Part shown: one piece after another, positions 35,564-42,462 of the stretch | How the letters are laid out: each line of letters opens with the position of its first letter | Numbering within the stretch: position 1 is the stretch's first letter | Assembly: GCF_002285795.1 (NCBI RefSeq) | Contig: NZ_CP022961.1 | Coordinates: 1,488,001-1,552,000, forward strand | DNA length: 64,000 nt | DNA from: Plantactinospora sp. KBS50 | Lineage (GTDB): Bacteria > Actinomycetota > Actinomycetes > Mycobacteriales > Micromonosporaceae | Direction: 5' to 3' | Program-made: the position numbers and the translations under genes | The notes under the pieces: model-generated | Databases searched by the model: none | Told to the model about the DNA's origin: nothing | Seen by the model: only the letters and a program-made list of their open reading frames with translations

Positions 35564-35877
35564 GGGCCGATCCTGGCATAGATGTACGGGAATGCACGCA
35601 TGAGAGAATCGCCGTGAGATTTGCATTCACGTTTTCCCATGCATCAGTGTTTTAGGCGCATCCTCATCGCCAGTGGTCGTGTGGACGGTGGTGTTGAGTG
35701 ATAGGGGGAAACGAGGTGCACGGTGGCCGGGCCTCCCCGTACCCGGTCGCCGTGTGCCGTTCGCCGCGCACCCGAAGGATCGACGATGACCTCGACCAGC
35801 GCCCGATCCAGAATCCTGCACCGGCCGGACTCCGCCGGGCCGGCCGTTGCCGGCGCCGCGGTCGGCGCAGGTGCACC
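35564..35877. other. Intergenic region XRE to small plus-strand gene
   Basis: 314 bases. The first 90 hold the XRE promoter and candidate operator. 35690-35877 can be read as an N-terminal extension of the following plus gene, but with poor codon bias, so I leave it non-coding. Nothing else is recognised. Confidence 0.5.
35590..35628. promoter_or_regulatory. Candidate operator of the XRE gene
   Basis: GAATGCA (35590-35596) is repeated inverted as TGCATTC (35622-35628), and CGTGA/TCACG arms flank the second site. The site lies 27-65 nt upstream of the XRE start in one of the few AT-rich stretches. Autoregulation is inferred. Confidence 0.4.
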
Positions 35878-36108
35878 GTGGTGACCCGGTTTCTCGTGGT
35901 GCTCACCGACGTCCGGCCGATCCGGGAGGACGGCCGGGACGAGCGGGCCGCGCCGGAACGCCGCCGGCAGGTGGTGGGCGCCACCGACCGCGAGGCCGCC
36001 GAACGGATCGCCGGCGCGTTCATGGCGCTGGGCATGGTCCGGGCCGGCCGGCAACGGGTGAAGGTGCTCGCGGTGGGCCGCCGCAAACAATCCGGACATC
36101 CGGTCTGA
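35878..36108 (+). CDS. Small conserved-looking protein of unknown function
   Basis: A 76-residue frame with good third-position bias: TRFLVVLTDVRPIREDGRD, then RRQVVGATDREAAERIAGAF, MALGMVRAGRQRVKVLAVGRR. A predicted beta-strand, a central helix and a final strand suggest a compact soluble domain. GTG 35878 or 35881 could start it; the Shine-Dalgarno sequence is weak. No family recognised. Confidence 0.6.
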   Translation: MVTRFLVVLTDVRPIREDGRDERAAPERRRQVVGATDREAAERIAGAFMALGMVRAGRQRVKVLAVGRRKQSGHPV

Positions 36109-36337
36109 GTCGCGGCGGTCCCGGTACGGCGGGTTTGCCGGCCCTCCCGTTGGTTAAACGCCCCTGCGGCACGTCGTCCGGGTGGGTTGGCCCGTCGGGG
36201 GGCCGGGCTCAGCCGGTCTACCGGTCCGATTCCCCGGTCGTGCCCGCGGAGTAGGGTCACCCGAAACGCACCGGCCCAGCAGGCGTACGGGCGTCCGGCC
36301 CGTCCGGCCGCGGCCGCGCGAACGAAAGGTGAGCTGA

Positions 36338-37438
36338 GTGAGCAGCCCAGGCAAGACCCGTGTCGCCGTCGTCTTCGGGGGCCGCAGCCCGGAACACGGC
36401 ATCTCAGCGGTGAGCGCGGGCAGCGTGATCGCCGCCCTCGACCCCGACGAGTACGAGGTGGTGCCGGTCGGTATCACCCGTGCCGGCAAGTGGGTGTTGA
36501 CCAGCGCAGACCCGAGGGAGTTGGCGATCGCCGAGCGCCGGCTGCCGGAGATCACCCCGGCCACCGGCTCGGCCATGGTGCTGCCGGCCGACCCGACCGG
36601 GAACGGCATCATGGTGCTCGACCCCACCGCCGGTCCGTCGGCGCTGGCCAGCGTCGACGTCGTGTTCCCGGTGCTGCACGGCGCGTACGGCGAGGACGGC
36701 ACCATCCAGGGCATGCTGGAGATGGCCGGCATCCCGTACGTCGGGTCCAACGTCTTCGCCTCGGCGGCGGCGATGGACAAGGAGTTCACCAAGAAGCTCT
36801 GCGCCGCCGAGGGCATCCCGTCCGGCCCGTACGCCGTGCTGCGTGCGGGCATGACCCTTTCGGACGCCGACCGGGACCGGCTCGGGCTGCCGGTGTTCGT
36901 CAAGCCCGCGCGCGCCGGGTCCTCCTTCGGGATCACCCGGGTGACCGACTGGGCCGACCTGGACAACGCCGTGGCGGCGGCCCGGGAGATCGACCCGAAG
37001 GTCCTGATCGAGGGCGCGATCCCGGGGCGCGAGATCGAGTGCGGGGTGCTGGAGGGGGAGACCGGCGGGGCGCCCGAGGCGTCCCTGCTGGCCGAGGTGC
37101 GGGTGGTCAGCGACCACGACTTCTACGACTTCGAGGCCAAGTACCTCGACGACGCGTGCGAGTACGACATCCCGGCGAACCTGCCCGACCGGGTCACCGC
37201 GCAGATCCGCGACTACGCCTGCCGGGCGTTCACCGCGCTGGACTGCGCGGGGCTGGCCCGGGTCGACTTCTTCCTCACGCCCCAACTGGACGTGTACCTC
37301 AACGAGATCAACACGATGCCGGGCTTCACGTCCACCTCGATGTTCCCCCGGATGTGGGCGGCGGCCGGCCTGGAGTATCCGAAGCTGGTCAACAGGCTGA
37401 TCCGCACGGCGCAGTACCGCGGGACCGGCCTGCACTGA
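36338..37438 (+). CDS. ddl: D-alanine--D-alanine ligase
   Basis: An ATP-grasp enzyme making D-Ala-D-Ala for peptidoglycan. The 366-residue protein has [39 protein letters not shown], the ATP-binding [37 protein letters not shown] (omega-loop region), [20 protein letters not shown] with the metal ligands, and [14 protein letters not shown]. The KY pair in FEAKYLDD marks D-Ala-D-Ala rather than D-Lac specificity (FxKY pattern); the deduction is from family knowledge. GTG 36338 has AAAGG 9 nt upstream. Confidence 0.94.
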   Translation: MSSPGKTRVAVVFGGRSPEHGISAVSAGSVIAALDPDEYEVVPVGITRAGKWVLTSADPRELAIAERRLPEITPATGSAMVLPADPTGNGIMVLDPTAGPSALASVDVVFPVLHGAYGEDGTIQGMLEMAGIPYVGSNVFASAAAMDKEFTKKLCAAEGIPSGPYAVLRAGMTLSDADRDRLGLPVFVKPARAGSSFGITRVTDWADLDNAVAAAREIDPKVLIEGAIPGREIECGVLEGETGGAPEASLLAEVRVVSDHDFYDFEAKYLDDACEYDIPANLPDRVTAQIRDYACRAFTALDCAGLARVDFFLTPQLDVYLNEINTMPGFTSTSMFPRMWAAAGLEYPKLVNRLIRTAQYRGTGLH

Positions 37439-37440
37439 TC

Positions 37441-37500
37441 CGCTCGGCACCGGCCCGCTCGGCACCGGCCCGCTCGGCACCGGCCCGCCCGGATCCGGCC
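37441..37500. repeat. 15-nt tandem repeat, 4 copies, just after the ddl stop
   Basis: CGCTCGGCACCGGCC stands at 37441, 37456 and 37471, and a degenerate copy at 37486. The array begins 3 nt after the ddl stop codon and fills most of the gap to the convergent DUF3515 gene. Confidence 0.85.
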
Positions 37501-37529
37501 CGGAACGGGGCTCGGCCCGCGGTGCGGTC

Positions 37530-38258
37530 TCAGCCGGAGCAGCCGCTGGGCACCGATCCCGAGCGCGGCGATATCGCGTCCCGGACGGCGGAGGAGATCG
37601 ACGACAGCCACTGCAACGCCGGCCCGTACGTCTGCGGCACGGTCACCCGGACCGGCACCTCGCGGTCGACGGTGGTCAACGTGGCGGCGGCGTCGGTCTG
37701 CTCCACCGGGTACCAGCAGACGCCGTTGACGTTCCACACCTGTTCGGTCGGCGGCACCGTTGCCGGTGGCACCCCGCAGCCGATGGTCAGCGCCGGATCG
37801 CCGTACGCGGCGTTCTGCTCGGATCCGGCGGTGACCGGCCGGCGGGCCAGGTCCCGCAGTTGGGCCGGCAGCGACGAGGTGAGCAGCCGGCACCGCGTCG
37901 TCGGGTACGGGTCGAGGGCCGGCGCGGCCATCTGCACCGGCGCGCTGGACTGCGGCCGAGGGCTCGCCGAGGCCGATTCCGACGCCGGCGCGGACGGGGA
38001 CGGCGCGGCCGTATCCCGCGGCAGGGCCGACAGCACGGCGGCGCCAACGGCGAGGGTGACCGGCACGGCGACGACGGTGGCCCAGAGCGCGGCCAGTCGG
38101 CTCGTCCGGTCCGGTCCGGTCCGGGACCCGGCCCGCGTCCCGGTCCCCGCCTCGGACGTGGTCGGGGTCCCGGCCCCCGCCTCGGCGTCCGGCGCGGCCC
38201 CGGCCTCGGCCTCGGACCCGGCCCCGGCCTCGGCCTCGTTCACAGCGTTCCGGCGCAT
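37530..38258 (-). CDS. DUF3515 membrane or lipid-exposed protein
   Basis: A 242-residue protein with an N-terminal low-complexity region rich in Glu, Ala, Gly and Thr (about 6-50, repeated EAEAGAG units), a single membrane helix (LWATVVAVPVTLAVGAAVLSAL), and an extracytoplasmic DUF3515 domain with TRCRLLTSSLPAQLRDLARR, PALTIGCGVPP, VNGVCWYPVEQ and PVRVTVPQTYGPA. Cysteines may form disulfides. The family is restricted to actinobacteria and commonly sits between ddl and thiL; its role is unknown. It begins 1 nt after the Lrp-type gene's stop. Confidence 0.87.
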   Translation of the reverse strand: MRRNAVNEAEAGAGSEAEAGAAPDAEAGAGTPTTSEAGTGTRAGSRTGPDRTSRLAALWATVVAVPVTLAVGAAVLSALPRDTAAPSPSAPASESASASPRPQSSAPVQMAAPALDPYPTTRCRLLTSSLPAQLRDLARRPVTAGSEQNAAYGDPALTIGCGVPPATVPPTEQVWNVNGVCWYPVEQTDAAATLTTVDREVPVRVTVPQTYGPALQWLSSISSAVRDAISPRSGSVPSGCSG

Positions 38259-38492
38259 CTACAGCCGTACCACCGAACACGTCAGGGTGCGGGTGATTCC
38301 GGGCACCATCTGTACCTTGCTGACGATCATCTTGCCCAGCTCGTCGACCGTGTGCGCCTCGGTGAGCACGACCACGTCGTACGGGCCGGTGACGGCGTCC
38401 ACCCGCACGACACCGGCAACTTCGGCAATCTCGCCGGCCACGTCACGCGCCCGGCCGACCTCGGTCTGGATGAGGATGTACGCCTGGACCAT
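38259..38492 (-). CDS. Lrp/AsnC ligand-binding (RAM) domain protein
   Basis: A 77-residue stand-alone RAM domain: VQAYILIQTEVGRARDVAGE, GVVRVDAVTGPYDVVVLTEA and ITRTLTCSVVRL. It lacks the helix-turn-helix of full Lrp regulators, so it may bind amino acids or modulate full-length Lrp proteins. GGGAG lies 7 nt before ATG 38492. DUF3515 follows directly, so the two are probably co-transcribed, divergent from thiL. Confidence 0.92.
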   Translation of the reverse strand: MVQAYILIQTEVGRARDVAGEIAEVAGVVRVDAVTGPYDVVVLTEAHTVDELGKMIVSKVQMVPGITRTLTCSVVRL

Positions 38493-38613
38493 GATCCGAC
38501 TCCCGTCCCGCCGCCGAGCGGCTCGACGGAGAAAATACCGTACGGACGAACTGGGACCATTACCGGTAGGCAGCGGAGGCAACTGTGGGTGAGGGTTGGG
38601 CGGTGCGGCGGCG

Positions 38614-39552
38614 GTGAGCGTGGCCGAGGACGGCGAGTTCGGGCTGATCGCCCGGGTCACCGCACGGCTGGATCCGGGCCGTTCCTGCCTGCTCGGACCG
38701 GGCGACGACGCCGCGCTGGTGGCCGCGCCCGACGGCCGGGTGGTGGCCTCGACGGACGTGCTGGTGGACGGGCGGCACTTCCGGCGGGACTGGTGCAGCG
38801 CCACCGACGTCGGGCACCGGGCGGCGGCCGCGAACCTGGCCGACATCGCCGCCATGGGCGCCCGGCCCACCGCGCTGCTGGTGGCGCTCTGCGTACCGCC
38901 CGACCTGCCGACCGCCTGGGCCGAGGGCCTCGCCGACGGGCTGGGCGCGGAGGCCGCCACGGTGGGCGCCGGGGTGGTCGGCGGCGACATGTCGGCCAGC
39001 CCCACCATCACGATCGCGGTGACCGCGCTCGGCGACCTGGCCGGTCGGGCGCCGGTGCTGCGCTCGGGAGCCCGCCCCGGCGACGTGGTGGCGCTGGCCG
39101 GCCGGACCGGGTACGCCGCGGCCGGGCTGACCGTGCTGTCCCGCGGATTCCGCACCCCGAAGCTGCTGGTCGGGGCGTACCGCCGGCCGGAGGTGCCGTA
39201 TCCGGCGGGGCCGGCGGCGGCGCGGGCCGGCGCCACCGCGATGATCGACGTCTCCGACGGCCTGCTCGCGGACCTCGGGCACGTGGCGACGGCCAGCGGG
39301 GTCGCGATCGACCTGCGCCGGGAGGCGTTCGAGGTGCCGCCGCAGATGCGCGACGCCGCGCACGCCCTCGGCCAGGATCCGTACGACTGGCTGCTCGGCG
39401 GCGGCGAGGATCACGCGCTGGCCGCCACCTTCCCGGCGGACGCCGCGCTGCCGGACGGCTGGCGCCCGGTCGGCCGGGTCGGTGCGGGCGGCGGGGTGAC
39501 CGTGGACGGCCAGCGGTACGCCGGGCCGGCCGGTTGGGACCACTTCCGCTGA
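38614..39552 (+). CDS. thiL: Thiamine-monophosphate kinase
   Basis: Phosphorylates thiamine monophosphate to thiamine diphosphate. The 312-residue AIRS-fold protein has EFGLIARVTARL, LLGPGDDAALV, STDVLVDGRHFRRDW, ANLADIAAMGARPTALLV, VGGDMSASPTITIAVTALG, MIDVSDGLLADLGH and LLGGGEDHALAATFP. GTG 38614 is chosen; a TTG 18 nt upstream and a GTG 6 nt downstream are alternatives. It is followed by a GNAT gene after 46 nt. Confidence 0.92.
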   Translation: MSVAEDGEFGLIARVTARLDPGRSCLLGPGDDAALVAAPDGRVVASTDVLVDGRHFRRDWCSATDVGHRAAAANLADIAAMGARPTALLVALCVPPDLPTAWAEGLADGLGAEAATVGAGVVGGDMSASPTITIAVTALGDLAGRAPVLRSGARPGDVVALAGRTGYAAAGLTVLSRGFRTPKLLVGAYRRPEVPYPAGPAAARAGATAMIDVSDGLLADLGHVATASGVAIDLRREAFEVPPQMRDAAHALGQDPYDWLLGGGEDHALAATFPADAALPDGWRPVGRVGAGGGVTVDGQRYAGPAGWDHFR

Positions 39553-39598
39553 CCGCCGCGACCGGGGCCGGTCGCGCCCCTCGTCGTACGCTTCAGGG

Positions 39599-40066
39599 GT
39601 GAGTGGGATCGAGATCAGAACCGCCCGGTACGACGCGCCGGAGGCCCGTACGCTGGTGACCGCCGCCCTTGCCGACCTCGGCGAGCGGTACGGCGGAACC
39701 GGCGACGAGACCCCGGTGGCGGTGAGCGATTTCGACCCGCCGGCCGGCACCTTCCTGGTGGCGTACCTCGGCGGTGAGCCGGTGGGCTGCGGCGGCTGGC
39801 GCAGCCACGGCGACGCGGGCGAGGTCGCGGAGCTGAAGCGGATGTTCACCGTGCGGGCGGTCCGGGGCCGGGGCGTGGCCCGGGCCCTGCTGGCCGCGGT
39901 CGAACGGTCGGCCCGGGAGCACGGCCGCAGGCGGATCATCCTGGAGTGCGGCGACCAGCAGCCCGAGGCGATCCGGCTGTACCAGTCCAGCGGGTACGAG
40001 CGGATCGAGAATTTCGGCTACTACCGGGAGATGGAGGCCTGCCAGTCCTTCGGCCGTCCGCTCTAG
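39599..40066 (+). CDS. GNAT family N-acetyltransferase
   Basis: A 155-residue acetyltransferase with the acetyl-CoA loop RAVRGRGVARALLAAVERSA (R-x2-G-x-G/A pattern), preceded by EVAELKRMFTV and followed by LECGDQQPEAIRLYQSSGYE, all typical of GNAT proteins. The acceptor is unknown; ribosomal proteins or small amines are common in this group. GTG 39599 starts the frame. Confidence 0.87.
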   Translation: MSGIEIRTARYDAPEARTLVTAALADLGERYGGTGDETPVAVSDFDPPAGTFLVAYLGGEPVGCGGWRSHGDAGEVAELKRMFTVRAVRGRGVARALLAAVERSAREHGRRRIILECGDQQPEAIRLYQSSGYERIENFGYYREMEACQSFGRPL

Positions 40067-40129
40067 CGACTGCCGGTCAGGGATCTGCGGGGGTCAGGGC
40101 CTACGCGGGCGGCTCCGGCCGCGCCCGCG

Positions 40130-40189
40130 GAGGCCGCACACGCGGAGGCCGTACACGCCGAGGCCGCGCCCGCCGAGGCCGCACACGCG
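40130..40189. repeat. 15-nt tandem repeat, 4 copies
   Basis: Units starting GAGGCCG at 40130, 40145, 40160 and 40175, between the convergent stops of the GNAT gene and rpmB. Non-coding. Confidence 0.8.
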
Positions 40190-40191
40190 AA

Positions 40192-40222
40192 GAACCGCCG
40201 GGTCGAGCGACCGCGGCGGTTC
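40192..40222. terminator. Hairpin terminator of rpmB and the GNAT gene
   Basis: GAACCGCCG (40192-40200) pairs with CGGCGGTTC (40214-40222), and GGTCG with CGACC inside. Located 22 nt after the rpmB stop on the minus strand. Confidence 0.75.
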
Positions 40223-40244
40223 TCACTCCGTACGCCCGGAGGCG

Positions 40245-40436
40245 TCAGGCGCGGGCGACCTTGCCCGCCTTGATGCAGGAGGTGCACACCTTGAGCTTCT
40301 TGGTGGTGCCACCACCGGCCGGAGTACGCACCGACTGGATGTTGGGGTTCCAGCGGCGGTTGGTCCGCCGGTGCGAGTGGGACACGTTGTGGCCGAAGCC
40401 CGGCCCCTTGCCACAGACGTCACACACGCTAGCCAC
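40245..40436 (-). CDS. rpmB: 50S ribosomal protein L28
   Basis: A 63-residue L28: [52 protein letters not shown]. It keeps both CxxC pairs (CDVC and CTSC), so it is the zinc-binding form. GTG 40436 has AGGAG 6 nt upstream; the longer frame upstream is not L28-like. Divergent from the DAK kinase gene. Confidence 0.96.
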   Translation of the reverse strand: MASVCDVCGKGPGFGHNVSHSHRRTNRRWNPNIQSVRTPAGGGTTKKLKVCTSCIKAGKVARA

Positions 40437-40493
40437 GGGATACTCCTGAAGTCTGATTTCGTACCTGAGGTCGCCGGCAGGCACTGCCTGGGC

Positions 40494-40507
40494 AACCTGG
40501 TCAGGTT
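40494..40507. promoter_or_regulatory. 14-nt palindrome between rpmB and the DAK gene
   Basis: AACCTGGTCAGGTT is a perfect palindrome in the divergent intergenic region, next to a second near-palindrome CAGGCACTGCCTG (40479-40491). It could be an operator or part of the rpmB promoter. Confidence 0.3.
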
Positions 40508-40614
40508 ACCCGATGCGCCCCGGCCCCGGCCAACCGGCTCCGTCCCCGACTCCGCGCCCGCCCTCGCCCGCCCGGCGGCGGGCGGCTGTCGGGGTGCGTT
40601 AGTAGGCTGCTGGC

Positions 40615-42462
40615 GTGCTGGACACCCTCGATGCCGCCGCGGTCCGCCGGTGGTGCTCGGGTGGGCTGGCCGCGTTGCGCCGGCACCAGGCGGAGATCGA
40701 CGAGCTGAACGTCTATCCGGTGCCGGACGGCGACACCGGGACGAATCTGGTGCTCACCCTCGCCTCGGCGCAGCGCTCGCTGGCCGCCGAGTCCGACGGC
40801 GCGGACGCGGGCAACGCGCCGCTGTCGCACGGCCAGGCGCTCCGGTTGATGGCCCGGGGGGCGCTGCTGGGCGCCCGGGGCAACTCCGGGGTGCTCGTGG
40901 CCCAGATCTTCCGGGCCGTCGCCGAGGCGCTCGGCGAGGTGACCCCGGTCCGGGGCCGGGCGCTCGCGACCGCGCTGCGTTCGGCGGCCACCGCGGCGTA
41001 CGCGGCGGTCGCCGCACCGGTCGAGGGCACCCTGCTCACCGTCGCGGCCGCGGCGGCGACGGCGGCCGAACGTGCCGACAGCGACGACCTGCGGGCGGTG
41101 GCCCGCGCCGCGGCCGCGGCCGCCGCCGAGGCGCTGGCGCACACCCCGGAGCAGTTGCCGGTGCTGGCCCGGGCCGGGGTGGTGGACGCCGGCGGCCGCG
41201 GCCTCTGCCTGCTGCTGGACGCCCTCGTGGAGACGGTCTGCGGTGCCGACCAACGGCCGCCCGGCACGCCGCCGGCCCCGCGCCCGGCCCCGTGGGACCC
41301 GGCCCCGCGGGACACGGCCCCGCGGGACACGGCCGCGCCGGACCCGGCCCCGTGGGACCCGGCGGCGGCCGACCCTGGCGCATCCCCTCTCCCGGCCGGG
41401 TCCGGTCCGGCCGTGTCCGTGTCCGTCGGGCCGGCGCCCGATCCGGTCGCGCCCGGCCAGGAGTACGAGGTGCAGTACCTGCTGGATGCCGCACCGGCCG
41501 CGGTGGACCGGCTGCGGACCGTGCTCGCCGGACTGGGCGACTCGCTGGTGGTCGCCGGCGCCGGGCTGGCCGACGGTCCCGGGCTGGCCGACGGTCCCGG
41601 GCCGGCCCGCGGCGGCGCGGGACCGGACGGTGCCGAGACGGACCGCGAGCACACCTGGAACGTGCACGTGCACGTGGACGACGTGGGCGCGGCGATCGAG
41701 GCCGGAATCGCGGCGGGACGGCCGTACCGGATCTCCGTGACCCGCCTCACCGCGGCGACCGGGCCGGCCGGCGGCCGGGACCGGCCGACCGATCGGGACC
41801 GGCCGACCGATCGGGACCGGGCGACCGTGGTGGTGGCCGCGGGGGACGGGCTGGCCCGGCTGTTCACGGCCGAGGGTGCGGCGGTGGTCGGCGGCAACCC
41901 GTCGATGGGCGAGCTGCTGGCCGCGATCGAGGCCACCGGGGCGCCACGGGTGGTGGTGCTGCCGAACGACCCGAACGCCCGTTCCGTCGCGGACGCCGCG
42001 GCCGCGGAGGCACACCGGTACGGGGTGCGGGTCAGCGTCGTGCCCACCCGCTCGCCGGTGCAGGCGCTCGCCGCGCTGGCGGTACGGGATCCGCAGCGAC
42101 GCTTCGACGACGACGTGATCGCGATGGCCGAGTCGGCCGGGGCGTGCCGGTACGGCGAGGTCTGCCACGCCTCCCGCGAGGCGCTGACGGTCGCCGGCCG
42201 CTGCCGCCCGGGTGACGTGCTGGGGCTCGTCGAGGGGGAGGTGAACCTGATCGGCGCCGATCTTGCGCGCACCTGCCAGGAACTGCTCGACCGGATGCTC
42301 GGCGGCGGCGGGGAACTGGTGACACTGCTGCTCGGCGCGGGGGCGCCGGACGGGCTGGCGGAGGCGCTGCGGGCGTACCTGGCCGGCCGTTGGCCGTTCG
42401 TGGAGGTCCAGGTGTACGACGGTGGCCAGCCCAACTACCCGCTGCTGGTGGGTGTCGAGTGA
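40615..42462 (+). CDS. DAK2/FakA-type kinase domain protein
   Basis: A 615-residue protein. The N-terminal DhaL-like ATP-binding domain (about 1-205) starts with ELNVYPVPDGDTGTNLVLTL and ALLGARGNSGVLVAQIFRAVAEAL; Mg-binding Asp residues are kept. A disordered Pro/Asp linker with tandem repeats (about 220-275 and 380-400) precedes the C-terminal FakA/DegV-partner domain, including GGNPSMGELLAAIE, VVLPNDPNA and YDGGQPNYPLLVGVE. FakA phosphorylates fatty acids bound by FakB; in actinomycetes the role is not established. GTG 40615 starts it; recG overlaps the stop. Confidence 0.9.
   Translation: MLDTLDAAAVRRWCSGGLAALRRHQAEIDELNVYPVPDGDTGTNLVLTLASAQRSLAAESDGADAGNAPLSHGQALRLMARGALLGARGNSGVLVAQIFRAVAEALGEVTPVRGRALATALRSAATAAYAAVAAPVEGTLLTVAAAAATAAERADSDDLRAVARAAAAAAAEALAHTPEQLPVLARAGVVDAGGRGLCLLLDALVETVCGADQRPPGTPPAPRPAPWDPAPRDTAPRDTAAPDPAPWDPAAADPGASPLPAGSGPAVSVSVGPAPDPVAPGQEYEVQYLLDAAPAAVDRLRTVLAGLGDSLVVAGAGLADGPGLADGPGPARGGAGPDGAETDREHTWNVHVHVDDVGAAIEAGIAAGRPYRISVTRLTAATGPAGGRDRPTDRDRPTDRDRATVVVAAGDGLARLFTAEGAAVVGGNPSMGELLAAIEATGAPRVVVLPNDPNARSVADAAAAEAHRYGVRVSVVPTRSPVQALAALAVRDPQRRFDDDVIAMAESAGACRYGEVCHASREALTVAGRCRPGDVLGLVEGEVNLIGADLARTCQELLDRMLGGGGELVTLLLGAGAPDGLAEALRAYLAGRWPFVEVQVYDGGQPNYPLLVGVE

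Noticed and set aside
35644-36099. Minus-strand 151-codon frame upstream of the XRE gene
   Set aside because: His/Pro/Arg-rich composition and poor third-position bias; the plus-strand frame from 35878 fits better.
40130-40189. Repeat-rich coding sequence or CRISPR
   Set aside because: 15-nt period without spacers, between two stop codons; simple minisatellite.
41281-41830. Frameshift or foreign insert in the DAK gene
   Set aside because: The repetitive Pro/Asp segments stay in frame and both domains are intact; they are linker repeats.
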